DNA of 64,000 nt from Kribbella solani (GTDB lineage: Bacteria > Actinomycetota > Actinomycetes > Propionibacteriales > Kribbellaceae). The notes below the pieces were generated by a model. The model ran no database searches and had not been told where the DNA came from. It saw only the letters and a program-made list of their open reading frames with translations. The stretch is taken from NCBI RefSeq assembly GCF_014205295.1, contig NZ_JACHNF010000001.1, positions 7,378,001 through 7,442,000 of the forward strand. Direction: 5' to 3'. Made by a program: the position numbers and the translations under genes. This document shows positions 34,038 through 42,560 of this stretch, piece after piece; within the stretch, counting starts at the first letter, position 1, and each line of letters starts with the position of its first letter.

Positions 34038-34138
34038 ATCAGGCCACACTCGGTAGGGAAGTGAGCCCGGTCACCGGGACAGCGGCGACGGAGGTCGTAC
34101 GCTGCCGGTGACCGGGGAGTAACCGAGTGGAGGTCCCG

Positions 34139-35101
34139 ATGACGGAACAGGTTTTGCGCAGTCGGCGGTCGTGCCTGGCCACGCCCGGCTCGAACCCGCG
34201 GTTCCTCGCCAAGGCGAAGGGGCTGGACGCGGACCAGGTGTTCCTGGACCTGGAGGACTCGGTCGCGCCGATCGCGAAGCCGGACGCCCGGAAGAACATC
34301 GTCGCCGCGCTGAACGAGGGCGGCTGGGGGAACAAGCTCCGTGTCGTCCGGGTGAACGACTGGACCACCGAGTGGACGTACGCCGACGTGATCGAGGTGG
34401 TCGGCGGTGCCGGCGCGAACCTGGACTGCATCATGCTGCCGAAGGTGCAGACCGCCGAGCAGGTGGTCGCGCTCGACCTGCTGCTCACCCAGCTGGAGAA
34501 GGTGCACGGCTACGAACCCGGCCGGATCGGTATCGAGGCGCAGATCGAGAACGCGCTCGGCCTGACCAACGTGAACGCGATCGCGACCGCCTCGCCGCGG
34601 GTGGAGACGATCATCTTCGGCCCGGCCGACTTCATGGCGTCGATCAACATGAAGTCGCTGGTGGTCGGCGAGCAGCCGCCCGGGTACGACGTCGGCGACG
34701 CGTATCACTACATCCTGATGCAGATCCTGATGGCCGCCCGCGCGCACGGCAAGCAGGCGATCGACGGGCCGTACCTGCAGATCAAGGAGGTGGACGGCTT
34801 CCGCCGGGTGGCGGGCCGGTCCGCCGCGCTCGGCTTCGACGGCAAGTGGGTGCTGCACCCGGACCAGATCGCCGCCGCGAACGAGGTGTACTCGCCGCGC
34901 CAGGAGGACTACGACCACGCGGAGAACATCCTCGACGCGTACGACCACTACACGTCGGCCGCCGGTGGCGCCCGGGGCGCGGTGATGCTCGGCGACGAGA
35001 TGATCGACGAGGCGTCCCGCAAGATGGCCCTGGTCATCTCCGCCAAGGGCCGCGCGGCCGGCCTGACCCGCACCGACATCTGGCAGCCCCCGGCGGACTG
35101 A
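34139..35101 (+). CDS. HpcH/HpaI-family CoA-ester lyase (CitE-like)
   Basis: 320 residues. The CitE/malyl-CoA lyase fold is visible from RSRRSCLATPGSNPRFLAKA, DADQVFLDLEDSVAPIAKPDAR (metal-binding acidic residues), CIMLPKVQ, EAQIENALGLTNVNAIA and FGPADFMASI. ATG at 34139 with GGAGG upstream. In mycobacteria a CitE-like lyase is grouped with an acyl-CoA dehydrogenase and a MaoC hydratase (Rv2498c-Rv2500c, leucine/branched acid breakdown); the same three functions occur within 8 kb here, interspersed with other genes. Substrate inferred, not shown. Confidence 0.85.
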   Translation: MTEQVLRSRRSCLATPGSNPRFLAKAKGLDADQVFLDLEDSVAPIAKPDARKNIVAALNEGGWGNKLRVVRVNDWTTEWTYADVIEVVGGAGANLDCIMLPKVQTAEQVVALDLLLTQLEKVHGYEPGRIGIEAQIENALGLTNVNAIATASPRVETIIFGPADFMASINMKSLVVGEQPPGYDVGDAYHYILMQILMAARAHGKQAIDGPYLQIKEVDGFRRVAGRSAALGFDGKWVLHPDQIAAANEVYSPRQEDYDHAENILDAYDHYTSAAGGARGAVMLGDEMIDEASRKMALVISAKGRAAGLTRTDIWQPPAD

Positions 35102-35130
35102 CGCCGCCGATAGCGGGTTATGTCACCACG

Positions 35131-35167
35131 GGCGGGTTACAACACGTCATCCGCGCCACAACCCGCC
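35131..35167. terminator. Hairpin between convergent lyase and cyclophilin genes
   Basis: GGCGGGTT (35131-35138) pairs with AACCCGCC (35160-35167) across a 21-base loop, in the 73-bp gap between two convergent genes. It could end both transcripts. The 8-bp stem is modest. Confidence 0.5.
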
Positions 35168-35174
35168 GGCCGGC

Positions 35175-35831
35175 TCACAGCGCCCAGACCTTGAGGATGC
35201 GGATCGGCTTCACCGGCGGTCCGTCCTGGTCCGGGTCGGCGATGCCGGCCGCGACCATCCGGTCGAACGCGTCCATCCCGGCGATCACGTGGCCGAGCAC
35301 GCTGTAGTTCGGCGGGATGTTCGCGAACGAGTGCACCACGAAGAACTCCGACCCGTTCGTACCCGGCCCCTGGTTGCCGTAGGCAACGGTGCCGCGCGGG
35401 TAGGTCTCCTTCCCGGACACCTCGTCCGGGAACTTGTACCCCGGCCCGCCCTCCTCCTGGCGGTAGATGTCGCCGCACTGCAGTACGCCGAGCCGGGCCG
35501 AGTTGGTCAGCCGGAAGCACTGCGTGGCGTCGTAGAACCGGCTGCGCACCAGATGGACGAAGTTGTGTACGCCGCACGGTGCGCCGGATCGGTCCATCCG
35601 GACCACGAACGGCCCGTAGTTGGTCAGGAAGTACACGTCGACGGTGCCCTTGGCCTTCGCCACCGGACTGGGCCGCCGGACCGGCTTGGCCGCCGGGTTC
35701 TCCGGTGTCGGCGTGAACTCGCATTTCACCACCGGTTTGGGGTGCTTGGCCGGCGCGGCGGACGCGGTCGTGGTCGTGAGGGTCGCGGCGACCAGGGTGG
35801 CCGCGATCAGGGCGGTGATCGATCGCTTCAT
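35175..35831 (-). CDS. Secreted cyclophilin-type peptidyl-prolyl isomerase
   Basis: 218 residues from the ATG at 35831. Signal peptide MKRSITALIAATLVAA with ASA-A cleavage near residue 25, a Pro/Lys-rich linker, then the cyclophilin domain (about 55-218): VDVYFLTNYGPFVVRMD, HNFVHLVRSRFYDATQCFRL, GTVAYGNQGPGTNGSEFFV (core active-site segment), VLGHVIAGMDAFDRM. Two or three Cys in the mature part (VKCEF, APCGVH, TQCFR, LQCGD) may form disulfides. Assists folding outside the membrane. Divergent from the kinase gene. Confidence 0.85.
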   Translation of the reverse strand: MKRSITALIAATLVAATLTTTTASAAPAKHPKPVVKCEFTPTPENPAAKPVRRPSPVAKAKGTVDVYFLTNYGPFVVRMDRSGAPCGVHNFVHLVRSRFYDATQCFRLTNSARLGVLQCGDIYRQEEGGPGYKFPDEVSGKETYPRGTVAYGNQGPGTNGSEFFVVHSFANIPPNYSVLGHVIAGMDAFDRMVAAGIADPDQDGPPVKPIRILKVWAL

Positions 35832-35962
35832 GCGACGTACCGTAGTACGCCAATCGCTCCGCGTAGAGGTTCTGCAGAGGTTGTTCAGGGATTCCGCCGC
35901 GGACTCGATCATCACGCGCATCCCGCCTAAGGTGTTCCGGTCCGCTGCGGAAGGTGTGGTGC

Positions 35963-37489
35963 GTGAACGGCGAGGTACTGGCAGGTCGGTACCGGTTGCT
36001 GACCCTGCTCGGCAGAGGCGGCGCAGGTGAGGTGTGGGCGGCCGAGGACACGGTTCTCGCCCGTCAGGTGGCGCTGAAGCTGCTGCGCGGCCTCGACGGT
36101 GACCCGATGGAAGCGGTCGACCGGTTCCGGGCGGAGGCGCAGTCAGCAGCTCGACTGACCCACCCGAACGTGGTCGCGACGTACGACGTCGGTACCGAAG
36201 GCGACCACGTCTTCCTGGTGATGGAGCTGGTCCAAGGACCCGATCTGGCGCAGCTGATGCGCGACTCCGGTCTGCCGAGTGCCGAGCTGGTTGCCGACAT
36301 CGCGGTCCAGGGCGCCCGCGCGCTCGACGCGGCGCATGCGGCCGGTGTGGTGCACCGCGACATCAAACCGGCCAACCTGATGCTGACGCCGGACGGCACG
36401 CTCAAGATGACCGACTTCGGGATCGCCAAGCGCGCCGGCAACGAGACGACCGGGCTGGGCGTACTGCTCGGCACGGCGTCGTACGTGTCGCCGGAGCAGG
36501 TACGTGGCGAACCGGCCACCCCTGCCAGTGACTGGTACTCGTTCGGCTGCGTACTGCACGAGCTGCTGACCGGTGCGCCACCATTCGCCGGTCCGACTGT
36601 TGACGTGGTCATGCGGCAGCATCTGGATGCGGTACCGCCACCTGTGGCGCGTGCTGACGTACCGCAGGAGCTGTCTGCTCTGGTCACGCACTTGCTGGCC
36701 AAGAACCCGGCGGACCGGCCATCGTCCACTGCACAGGTGTCTGCGCTGCTCACCCCGTCCAACAAGACGCAGGTACTGACACTGCCCCCAGCTGACCCGG
36801 CCGGCGTGACTCACGCGCAGGGCGTGACTCACGCGCAAGGCGTGACAGACACGCCAGGCGTGACTGGCGCCGCTGGTGTGGTCGGTGTGGGGAAGTGGGA
36901 GGAGTCGGAGCCCCGGACGCACCGAGCGGCGTCCACCGGCCGGCTCCCGCTGGTGAAAGTGGGTGTGGCTGCCGCTGTAGTGGTTGTCGGCGTGGTGGCG
37001 GCGCTGCTGTTGCGCGTGGGCCTGTCGGGTGACCAGCCAACGGCACAGGCAGGCGGTACGCCGTCTGCTCCGGTTCAAAAGGCGACCGCGGCTCCGAAGA
37101 CCACCCCGGCGCCGACAACTGCCAGAACCTCATCCAAGCCGCCGAGTACGAAGCCGACGCTCAAGCCGACGCCGCAGGACTCTCGTGGCGTACTGGTGCA
37201 GCGGCTACGCAGTCTGGCGGCGCAGGTGCGGGCTACTGAGCAGAACAACCAGTCTGGCGGTCACGGCAACCAGAGCAAGGCGCCGCGTGAGGCAGCCAAG
37301 GACCTGGATCAGGCCGCCGAAGCGGTTGACGAGGGGGATCTGCAGGCCGCGGGGGAGCACTTCTACGCGGCCCGGCAGCGGCTGTTCGAGGCGCAGGTGC
37401 GTCACCGCTGGCAGGCGACTCCGCAGATCGTGACCCTGTTCGGCACGATCGGCCGCACCCTCCCACGCCCCGACTCCGACAACGAGTGA
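35963..37489 (+). CDS. Membrane Ser/Thr protein kinase (PknA/PknB-like catalytic domain)
   Basis: 508 residues from the GTG at 35963, with GGAAGG upstream. Kinase domain 8-265: Gly loop LGRGGAGEVW, Lys39 (VALKLL), HRDIKPANL at 131-139, DFGIAKR at 151-157, GTASYVSPEQV. A juxtamembrane linker contains the repeat GVTHAQ (281-303), then one membrane span at 332-353. The external part is a Thr/Pro/Lys-rich stalk and a helical domain (about 400-500) without PASTA repeats. Extracellular ligand unknown. Confidence 0.9.
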   Translation: MNGEVLAGRYRLLTLLGRGGAGEVWAAEDTVLARQVALKLLRGLDGDPMEAVDRFRAEAQSAARLTHPNVVATYDVGTEGDHVFLVMELVQGPDLAQLMRDSGLPSAELVADIAVQGARALDAAHAAGVVHRDIKPANLMLTPDGTLKMTDFGIAKRAGNETTGLGVLLGTASYVSPEQVRGEPATPASDWYSFGCVLHELLTGAPPFAGPTVDVVMRQHLDAVPPPVARADVPQELSALVTHLLAKNPADRPSSTAQVSALLTPSNKTQVLTLPPADPAGVTHAQGVTHAQGVTDTPGVTGAAGVVGVGKWEESEPRTHRAASTGRLPLVKVGVAAAVVVVGVVAALLLRVGLSGDQPTAQAGGTPSAPVQKATAAPKTTPAPTTARTSSKPPSTKPTLKPTPQDSRGVLVQRLRSLAAQVRATEQNNQSGGHGNQSKAPREAAKDLDQAAEAVDEGDLQAAGEHFYAARQRLFEAQVRHRWQATPQIVTLFGTIGRTLPRPDSDNE

Positions 37490-37495
37490 GCCACG

Positions 37496-37535
37496 CGACC
37501 CCAGCCAGCCCATCAATCCGGGTGTGCTGGGGTCG
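37496..37535 (+). terminator. Hairpin terminator after the kinase gene
   Basis: Arms CGACCCCAGC (37496-37505) and GCTGGGGTCG (37526-37535), 20-base loop, seven bases after the kinase stop. CACGCGACC recurs just before and after it. Confidence 0.6.
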
Positions 37536-37650
37536 GTGAGTGAGGCACGCGACCTTCAACAGGTGGTGGGTGTCACAGCGGGTGTCACCCTCGCACCGGG
37601 ATGCTGATTACCGCGATACTCGCGGGTAAGCCGTCCGAAGGAGGCGCACG

Positions 37651-38841
37651 ATGAGCAGGTTGCAGCAGACCGACGGGCTGACCGACATCCAGGAGGAGAT
37701 CCTGAAGACGGTCCGGGCCTTCGTGGAAGCGGAGATCCTCCCGGTCGCCACCGAGCTCGAGCACCGCGACGAGTACCCGGCCGAGATCGTCGAAGGCCTC
37801 AAGGAGCTCGGCCTGTTCGGCCTGATGATCCCGGAGGAGTACGGCGGTCTGGGCGAGTCGCTGCTCACGTACGCGCTCTGCGTCGAGGAGATCGCCCGCG
37901 GCTGGATGAGCGTGTCCGGCATCATCAACACCCACTTCATCGTCGCGTACATGCTGCTCCAGCACGGGACCGACGAGCAGAAGCAGAAGTACCTGCCGCG
38001 AATGGCGACCGGCGAGGTACGCGGCGCGTTCTCGATGTCCGAACCGGGTTGCGGATCGGACGTGTCCGCGATCAAGACCAAGGCCGCCCGCGACGGCGGC
38101 TCGTACACGATCAACGGCCAGAAGATGTGGCTGACCAACGGCGGCTCGGCCAACCTGGTCGCGGTGCTGACCAAGACCGACGAGGGTCAGGACTCGGTCT
38201 ACAAGAACATGACCACGTTCCTGGTCGAGAAGGAGCCCGGCTTCGGCGAGGTCGACAAGGGCCTGACGGTGCCGGGCAAGATCGAGAAGATGGGCTACAA
38301 GGGCGTCGACACCACCGAGCTGGTCTTCGACGGTTACCGGATCGACGCCGGGCAGGTTCTCGGCGGCGTACCCGGCAAGGGGTTCTACCAGATGATGGAC
38401 GGCGTCGAGGTCGGCCGGGTGAACGTGGCCGCCCGCGGCTGCGGGGTGGCGCGCAGGGCCTTCGAGCTCGGCATCTCGTACGCGCAGCAACGGGAAACGT
38501 TCGGGAAGAAGATCGCCGACCACCAGGCGGTGCTGTTCCGGCTGGCCGACATGGCGGTGAAGGTCGAGGCGGCGCACGAGCTGATGGTGAAGGCGGCCCG
38601 GAAGAAGGACAGCGGCTCCCGCAACGACTTCGAGGCCGGCGTCGCGAAGTACCTGGCCAGTGAGTACTGCGCGCAGGTGGTGGAGGACTCGTTCCGCATC
38701 CACGGCGGCTACGGCTTCTCCAAGGAGTACGAGATCGAGCGGCTGTACCGGGAGGCGCCGATGCTGCTGATCGGCGAGGGTACCGCCGACATCCAGCGGA
38801 TGATCATCGGCCGCCGCCTGCTCGAGGACTACAAGCTGTAG
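37651..38841 (+). CDS. Acyl-CoA dehydrogenase
   Basis: 396 residues, usual family length. N-terminal helical domain with EILPVATELEHRDEYP and FGLMIPEEYGGLGES, FAD/substrate region GAFSMSEPGCGSDVSAIKTKA and MWLTNGGSAN, C-terminal GEGTADIQRMIIGRRLL. AAGGAGG precedes the ATG. No closest substrate class can be fixed; short or branched chain is likely. Functional neighbours on the same strand: the CitE-like lyase (34.1 kb) and the MaoC hydratase (42 kb). Confidence 0.9.
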   Translation: MSRLQQTDGLTDIQEEILKTVRAFVEAEILPVATELEHRDEYPAEIVEGLKELGLFGLMIPEEYGGLGESLLTYALCVEEIARGWMSVSGIINTHFIVAYMLLQHGTDEQKQKYLPRMATGEVRGAFSMSEPGCGSDVSAIKTKAARDGGSYTINGQKMWLTNGGSANLVAVLTKTDEGQDSVYKNMTTFLVEKEPGFGEVDKGLTVPGKIEKMGYKGVDTTELVFDGYRIDAGQVLGGVPGKGFYQMMDGVEVGRVNVAARGCGVARRAFELGISYAQQRETFGKKIADHQAVLFRLADMAVKVEAAHELMVKAARKKDSGSRNDFEAGVAKYLASEYCAQVVEDSFRIHGGYGFSKEYEIERLYREAPMLLIGEGTADIQRMIIGRRLLEDYKL

Positions 38842-38929
38842 ATCGGGCTGTAAGCCTGCCCGGTGCGCTGGGTCGACAGGCGGGGCGGTGCCGGTCGGCC
38901 CAGCGCACAGCAGGGCAGGGTCTGAGGGG

Positions 38930-39934
38930 CTAGGCGGGTTGCCTGGTGTGGCCGGAGCCGTAGCCGGACAGCAGCCAGATGCCCAGCTGGGTGATCTCGT
39001 GCCGGACCGAGGCGCCGGCCCGGCGGGTGGTGATCAGCCCGGCCTCCCGGAGCACCGTCGCCTGGTGGCTGGCGGCGGCCGGGGAGATCCGGCAGCGTTT
39101 CGCCAGCTCCGTCGTCGTACACCCCGCGACCGTCGCCTCCAGCGCGGCGGCCCGGGTGGAACCGAGCAGCGAACCCAGCGGGTCACTCGACGGCGTTGCC
39201 TCCACCGACGCCTGCCGCAGGATGCCGGGCGCATGCTGGATCGGGTACACCAGGATCGGTTTCAGTCCCGGGTCCCGCAGCTTGGTCGGTACCTGCCAGC
39301 AGAACGCCGAAGGCTGCAACTCGATTCCCCTGCCATCGAGATACAGATCGCGGTCGTTCATGTCGAGCACCTGCAGGACCGGTGCCACCCACCGGACCCG
39401 CGGGTGCAACGACGACAGCAATCGGTCGACACCGTGCCTGGCCAGCGCCTCCCCACGATGGGCGTGGTCAGCTGACACGTGCGTGCCGATCGACTTCCAG
39501 TACGGCGCGATGGCCGCGTCGTGGTACGTACGGATCGCCCGTCCGAGCTTCTGCATCGACAGCCGGCCGCCCTGGGCCAGCTCCCGCGTCCACGGTGACG
39601 GGGGCCGGTACTTGCCGAGCAGGTCGAGCTGGCTGTGGACCTGCTGCCGCGGTGTCGCCAGCGCCAGCTCCAGCGCGGAGTCGAAGTCCGGCGCGGACTC
39701 GGCCGGGGTGAGGAAGTCGGGGGAGTAGCCCTTCGGCGGCGTCAGCTCCAGCAGCAGCCGCATCTGGTCCGGCGCCACCTTGGTCCGCACCTGACGGCGC
39801 CAGTCCTCGAAGATCAGCCGGCCGTCGGACTGCTGCAGCATGTGCAGACTGAGCAGCACCTCCCAGAGCGGCGCCGGCCTGGTGGCCACCGTGACCCGGG
39901 TCAGATCGCGTGGCGTGAAATGAATTCGAAGCAC
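38930..39934 (-). CDS. ArsR-like winged-helix regulator with large N-terminal domain
   Basis: 334 residues from the GTG at 39934 (VLRIHFTPRDL), behind GGGAGGGG; a frame open to 40099 has no homologous extension. The N-terminal ~250 residues (FTPRDLTRVTVATRPAPLWEVLLSLHMLQ, LLSSLHPRVRWVAPVLQV, RGIELQPSAFCWQVPT) match a common actinobacterial regulator family. The C-terminal wHTH is CTTTELAKRCRISPAAASHQATVLREAGLI. The unusually AT-rich 207 bp upstream (to 40141) contains no gene that I can support. Target unknown. Confidence 0.8.
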   Translation of the reverse strand: MLRIHFTPRDLTRVTVATRPAPLWEVLLSLHMLQQSDGRLIFEDWRRQVRTKVAPDQMRLLLELTPPKGYSPDFLTPAESAPDFDSALELALATPRQQVHSQLDLLGKYRPPSPWTRELAQGGRLSMQKLGRAIRTYHDAAIAPYWKSIGTHVSADHAHRGEALARHGVDRLLSSLHPRVRWVAPVLQVLDMNDRDLYLDGRGIELQPSAFCWQVPTKLRDPGLKPILVYPIQHAPGILRQASVEATPSSDPLGSLLGSTRAAALEATVAGCTTTELAKRCRISPAAASHQATVLREAGLITTRRAGASVRHEITQLGIWLLSGYGSGHTRQPA

Positions 39935-40141
39935 CGCGGGCCCCTCCCGTTTCCCTCTCGTCACGGCCGTCCCCGACGGCTTCGGTCGCGGAAAGTGATC
40001 AATTCCTGACCGAACGCGATGCCGGAATTCAATCAAGGCACCGGATTGGTCCACAACTGTTTGAACATTCCAATCGGGTAGTACTCCTGGCCATGGCAAA
40101 AGGTTGCCAAGCCGTCCGTCAGACGGTAGAGAACACCGGGT

Positions 40142-41248
40142 TCAAAGCCAGTGGTTCCGCTTGAACAAGCGGTAAAGGACGAAACACGCGACCGCCATCA
40201 CGCCGAGTACGACGAAATAGGCGTACTTCAGCCGCAGTTCCGGCATGTAGTCGAAGTTCATCCCGTAGATACCGGCGATCATCGTCGGGACGGCGAGAAT
40301 GGCGACCGAGGCCGAAATCCGCCGCATGTCCTCGTTCTCGGCCACCTGTACCTGGGCCAGCCCGGCCGCCAGGATCGAGCTGAGCAGCTCGTCGAACGAG
40401 ATCACCTGCTCCTTGACCCGTTGCAGATGGTCGTCGACGTCGCGGAAGTAGTTCTTGATCTCGTCCGCGAGCAGCGGGTGCCGGAGCGCGACCAGCGTAC
40501 GCATCGGGCCGGTCAGTGGCGCCACGGCCCGTTTCAGCTCCAGCACCTCGCGCTTCAACTGGTACACCCGGTCGATGTTCCGCCAGCCGCGCGGAGTGAA
40601 CATCTCGGTCTCGATCAGGTCGATGTCCGCCTGGACCGCGTCCGCGACCTCCAGGTACCGGTCGACGACGTGGTCGGCGATCGCGTGCAGTACGGCGCCT
40701 GGTCCGGCCGCCAAACGGTCCGGCTCCTGCTCCAGCTCCTGGCGGAGGCCGGTCAGCTCACTGTGCTCCCCGTGGCGCACGGTGACCACGAAACCGGGCC
40801 CGCAGAACACCATCACCTCACCGGTCGCCACTACCTCGCTGGTGGCGGTCAGATCGCCGTGCGGCACGTACGTGACCGTCTTGAACACGGCGAACAGCGT
40901 GTCGCCGTACCGCTCGAGCTTGGGTCGCTGATGCGCTTTGGCCGCGTCCTCCAGCGCCAGCGGGTGCAGACCGAACTCCTGGCCGATGATCGCCAGCTGG
41001 TGCTCGGTCGGCTGGAACAGCCCGATCCAGACGAACCCCTGGCCGCGCTGCGCCCGGACCAGCGCCTCGGTGTACGAATCGACGCGCCGGTCGCGCTCAC
41101 CGTCGCGGTAGAGACCCCAGTCGACCAGGGCGCCTTCCAGCTTGCCGGTGACCACGTCGTCGGGCGGGCGGCCGTCAGCGCCGGCACGCCGGGCGAACGC
41201 CCTCCCCATTCGGCGTGTCGCGCCTAGGTCCCACCGTCGCCCGGCCAT
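40142..41248 (-). CDS. corA: CorA-family magnesium/cobalt transporter
   Basis: 368 residues from MAGRRWDL; start at 41209 is possible. Long cytoplasmic alpha/beta and helical domain (FQPTEHQLAIIGQEFGLHPLALEDA, KNYFRDVDDHLQRVKEQV), two C-terminal membrane helices with YGMNFDYMPEL between them; GMN is the ion-selectivity loop of CorA. Inner-membrane Mg uptake. Divergent from a stress protein with about 76 bp between. Corresponds to the corA (Rv1239c) position in the sigE neighbourhood of mycobacteria. Confidence 0.9.
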   Translation of the reverse strand: MAGRRWDLGATRRMGRAFARRAGADGRPPDDVVTGKLEGALVDWGLYRDGERDRRVDSYTEALVRAQRGQGFVWIGLFQPTEHQLAIIGQEFGLHPLALEDAAKAHQRPKLERYGDTLFAVFKTVTYVPHGDLTATSEVVATGEVMVFCGPGFVVTVRHGEHSELTGLRQELEQEPDRLAAGPGAVLHAIADHVVDRYLEVADAVQADIDLIETEMFTPRGWRNIDRVYQLKREVLELKRAVAPLTGPMRTLVALRHPLLADEIKNYFRDVDDHLQRVKEQVISFDELLSSILAAGLAQVQVAENEDMRRISASVAILAVPTMIAGIYGMNFDYMPELRLKYAYFVVLGVMAVACFVLYRLFKRNHWL

Positions 41249-41324
41249 CACCGGCGAGGCTATCAAGACGCGGTAACCAGGCGTCGGCAATGATGGGGGT
41301 GGAAGCACGTGGAGAGGAACGACG

Positions 41325-41879
41325 ATGACCACGCAGGGCATGCCCTCGATGGACCCCCGGCCGACCGGCCTGACGATCGGGACCTATGACACCTACCGGG
41401 AGGCGCAGCGAGCCGTCGACTACCTCTCGGACGAGAAGTTCCCGGTCGAGCACACGACCATCGTCGGCAACAACCTCCGGCAGGTGGAGAAGATCACCGG
41501 CCGGCTGACCTGGAGCCGCGCGCTGACCGCGGGAGTGGCCAGCGGCGCCTGGTTCGGTCTGTTCGTCGGTCTGCTGCTGGGTCTGTTCACCAACGGCAAC
41601 TGGCTGGCGGCGCTGCTCACCGGCGTCGTGCTGGGCGCCTTCTTCGGGCTGGTGTTCGGTGGGCTGAGCTACGCGCAGTCGGCCGGCCGCCGCGACTTCA
41701 CCTCCCGGACCGCGGTGGTGGCGACGACGTACGACGTGCTGTGCGACTTCAAGTTCGCCGAGGAGGCGCGCAACCACCTGGCCAAGCTGGCGCTCAAGGG
41801 CGAGGTACACCCGCTGCTGCCGGACCACCCCGGCCAGCAGCCGGTCCAGCAGCAACCACTGCAGCAGCCGAGGGACTGA
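41325..41879 (+). CDS. YflT-type general stress protein with two membrane helices
   Basis: 184 residues. TIGTYDTYREAQRAVDYLSDEKFPVEHTTIVGNNLRQVEKI is the general-stress (YflT/GSP17M) domain, followed by a Gly-rich membrane hairpin (about 65-115, GLFVGLLLGLF, GVVLGAFFGLVFGG) and a soluble end with a Gln/Pro-rich tail. The ATG has GAGAGGAA upstream. An Rv1234-like gene occupies the same setting near corA in mycobacteria. Role unknown. Confidence 0.8.
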   Translation: MTTQGMPSMDPRPTGLTIGTYDTYREAQRAVDYLSDEKFPVEHTTIVGNNLRQVEKITGRLTWSRALTAGVASGAWFGLFVGLLLGLFTNGNWLAALLTGVVLGAFFGLVFGGLSYAQSAGRRDFTSRTAVVATTYDVLCDFKFAEEARNHLAKLALKGEVHPLLPDHPGQQPVQQQPLQQPRD

Positions 41880-41995
41880 CGCTGACCCTTGCCGGTGAGA
41901 GGTGACCTATCTCTCCCGTCGGTGAGAGCCAGACCACGGCCCCGGACCGCCCGGATTCGGCAGCATGGTAGCCACCCGACCGAGGAGGAGCCGAG

Positions 41996-42499
41996 ATGCA
42001 GTTCGGGCGCAGCTACGAGGAGTTTGAAGTCGGCGCGGTCTACAAGCACTGGCCCGGCAAGACGGTGACCGAGTACGACGACCATCTGTTCTGTCTGCTC
42101 ACCATGAACCACCATCCGCTGCACCTGGACGCGAACTACGCGGAGCAGACCACCCAGTTCGGCAAGAACGTTGTGGTCGGCAACTACGTGTACTCGATCC
42201 TGCTCGGCATGTCGGTCCCGGACGTGAGCGGAAAGGCGATCGCCAATCTGGAGATCGAGTCGCTCCGGCACGTCGCCCCGACGTACCACGGTGACACCAT
42301 CTACGGCGAGACCGTCGTCCTGGACAAGTGGGAGTCCACCTCCAAGGACGACCGCGGCATCGTCCACGTCGAAACCAAGGGCTACAAGCAGGACGGCACC
42401 GTCGTCTGCCTGTTCCGCCGCAAGGTGATGGTCCCGAAGAACAACTACCTCGAAGCCCGCGGCGGCGAACAGCCCGCCCGCCCCGAACCCCGGCCTTGA
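41996..42499 (+). CDS. MaoC-family (hot-dog) enoyl-CoA hydratase
   Basis: 167 residues, single hot-dog domain. FGRSYEEFEVGAVYKHWPGKTVTEYD opens the fold and HHPLHLDANYAE holds the hydratase Asp/His pair (D-x-x-x-x-H pattern region), then GNYVYSILLGMS and VETKGYKQDGTVVCLFRRKVMVP. GAGGAGGAG ribosome site. Likely hydrates the enoyl-CoA made by the acyl-CoA dehydrogenase, with the CitE-like lyase cleaving the product. Convergent with the fucosidase, a shared terminator between. Confidence 0.85.
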   Translation: MQFGRSYEEFEVGAVYKHWPGKTVTEYDDHLFCLLTMNHHPLHLDANYAEQTTQFGKNVVVGNYVYSILLGMSVPDVSGKAIANLEIESLRHVAPTYHGDTIYGETVVLDKWESTSKDDRGIVHVETKGYKQDGTVVCLFRRKVMVPKNNYLEARGGEQPARPEPRP

Positions 42500-42544
42500 G
42501 AAGCCACCGCGCATTCCCGGGCCCCGAAAACGCGCGGTGGCTTC
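42500..42544. terminator. Bidirectional hairpin between maoC and fucosidase genes
   Basis: Perfect 13-bp arms GAAGCCACCGCGC (42500-42512) and GCGCGGTGGCTTC (42532-42544), 19-base loop. It starts immediately after the MaoC stop and lies 16 bases past the fucosidase stop. Confidence 0.8.
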
Positions 42545-42560
42545 ACAAAGTGCGGTGGGG

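Noticed and set aside
40120..40160. GGGTTCAAAGCC resembling a tRNA T-loop
   Set aside because: The flanking bases do not pair into a T-stem, and no acceptor, D or anticodon arm can be built around it.
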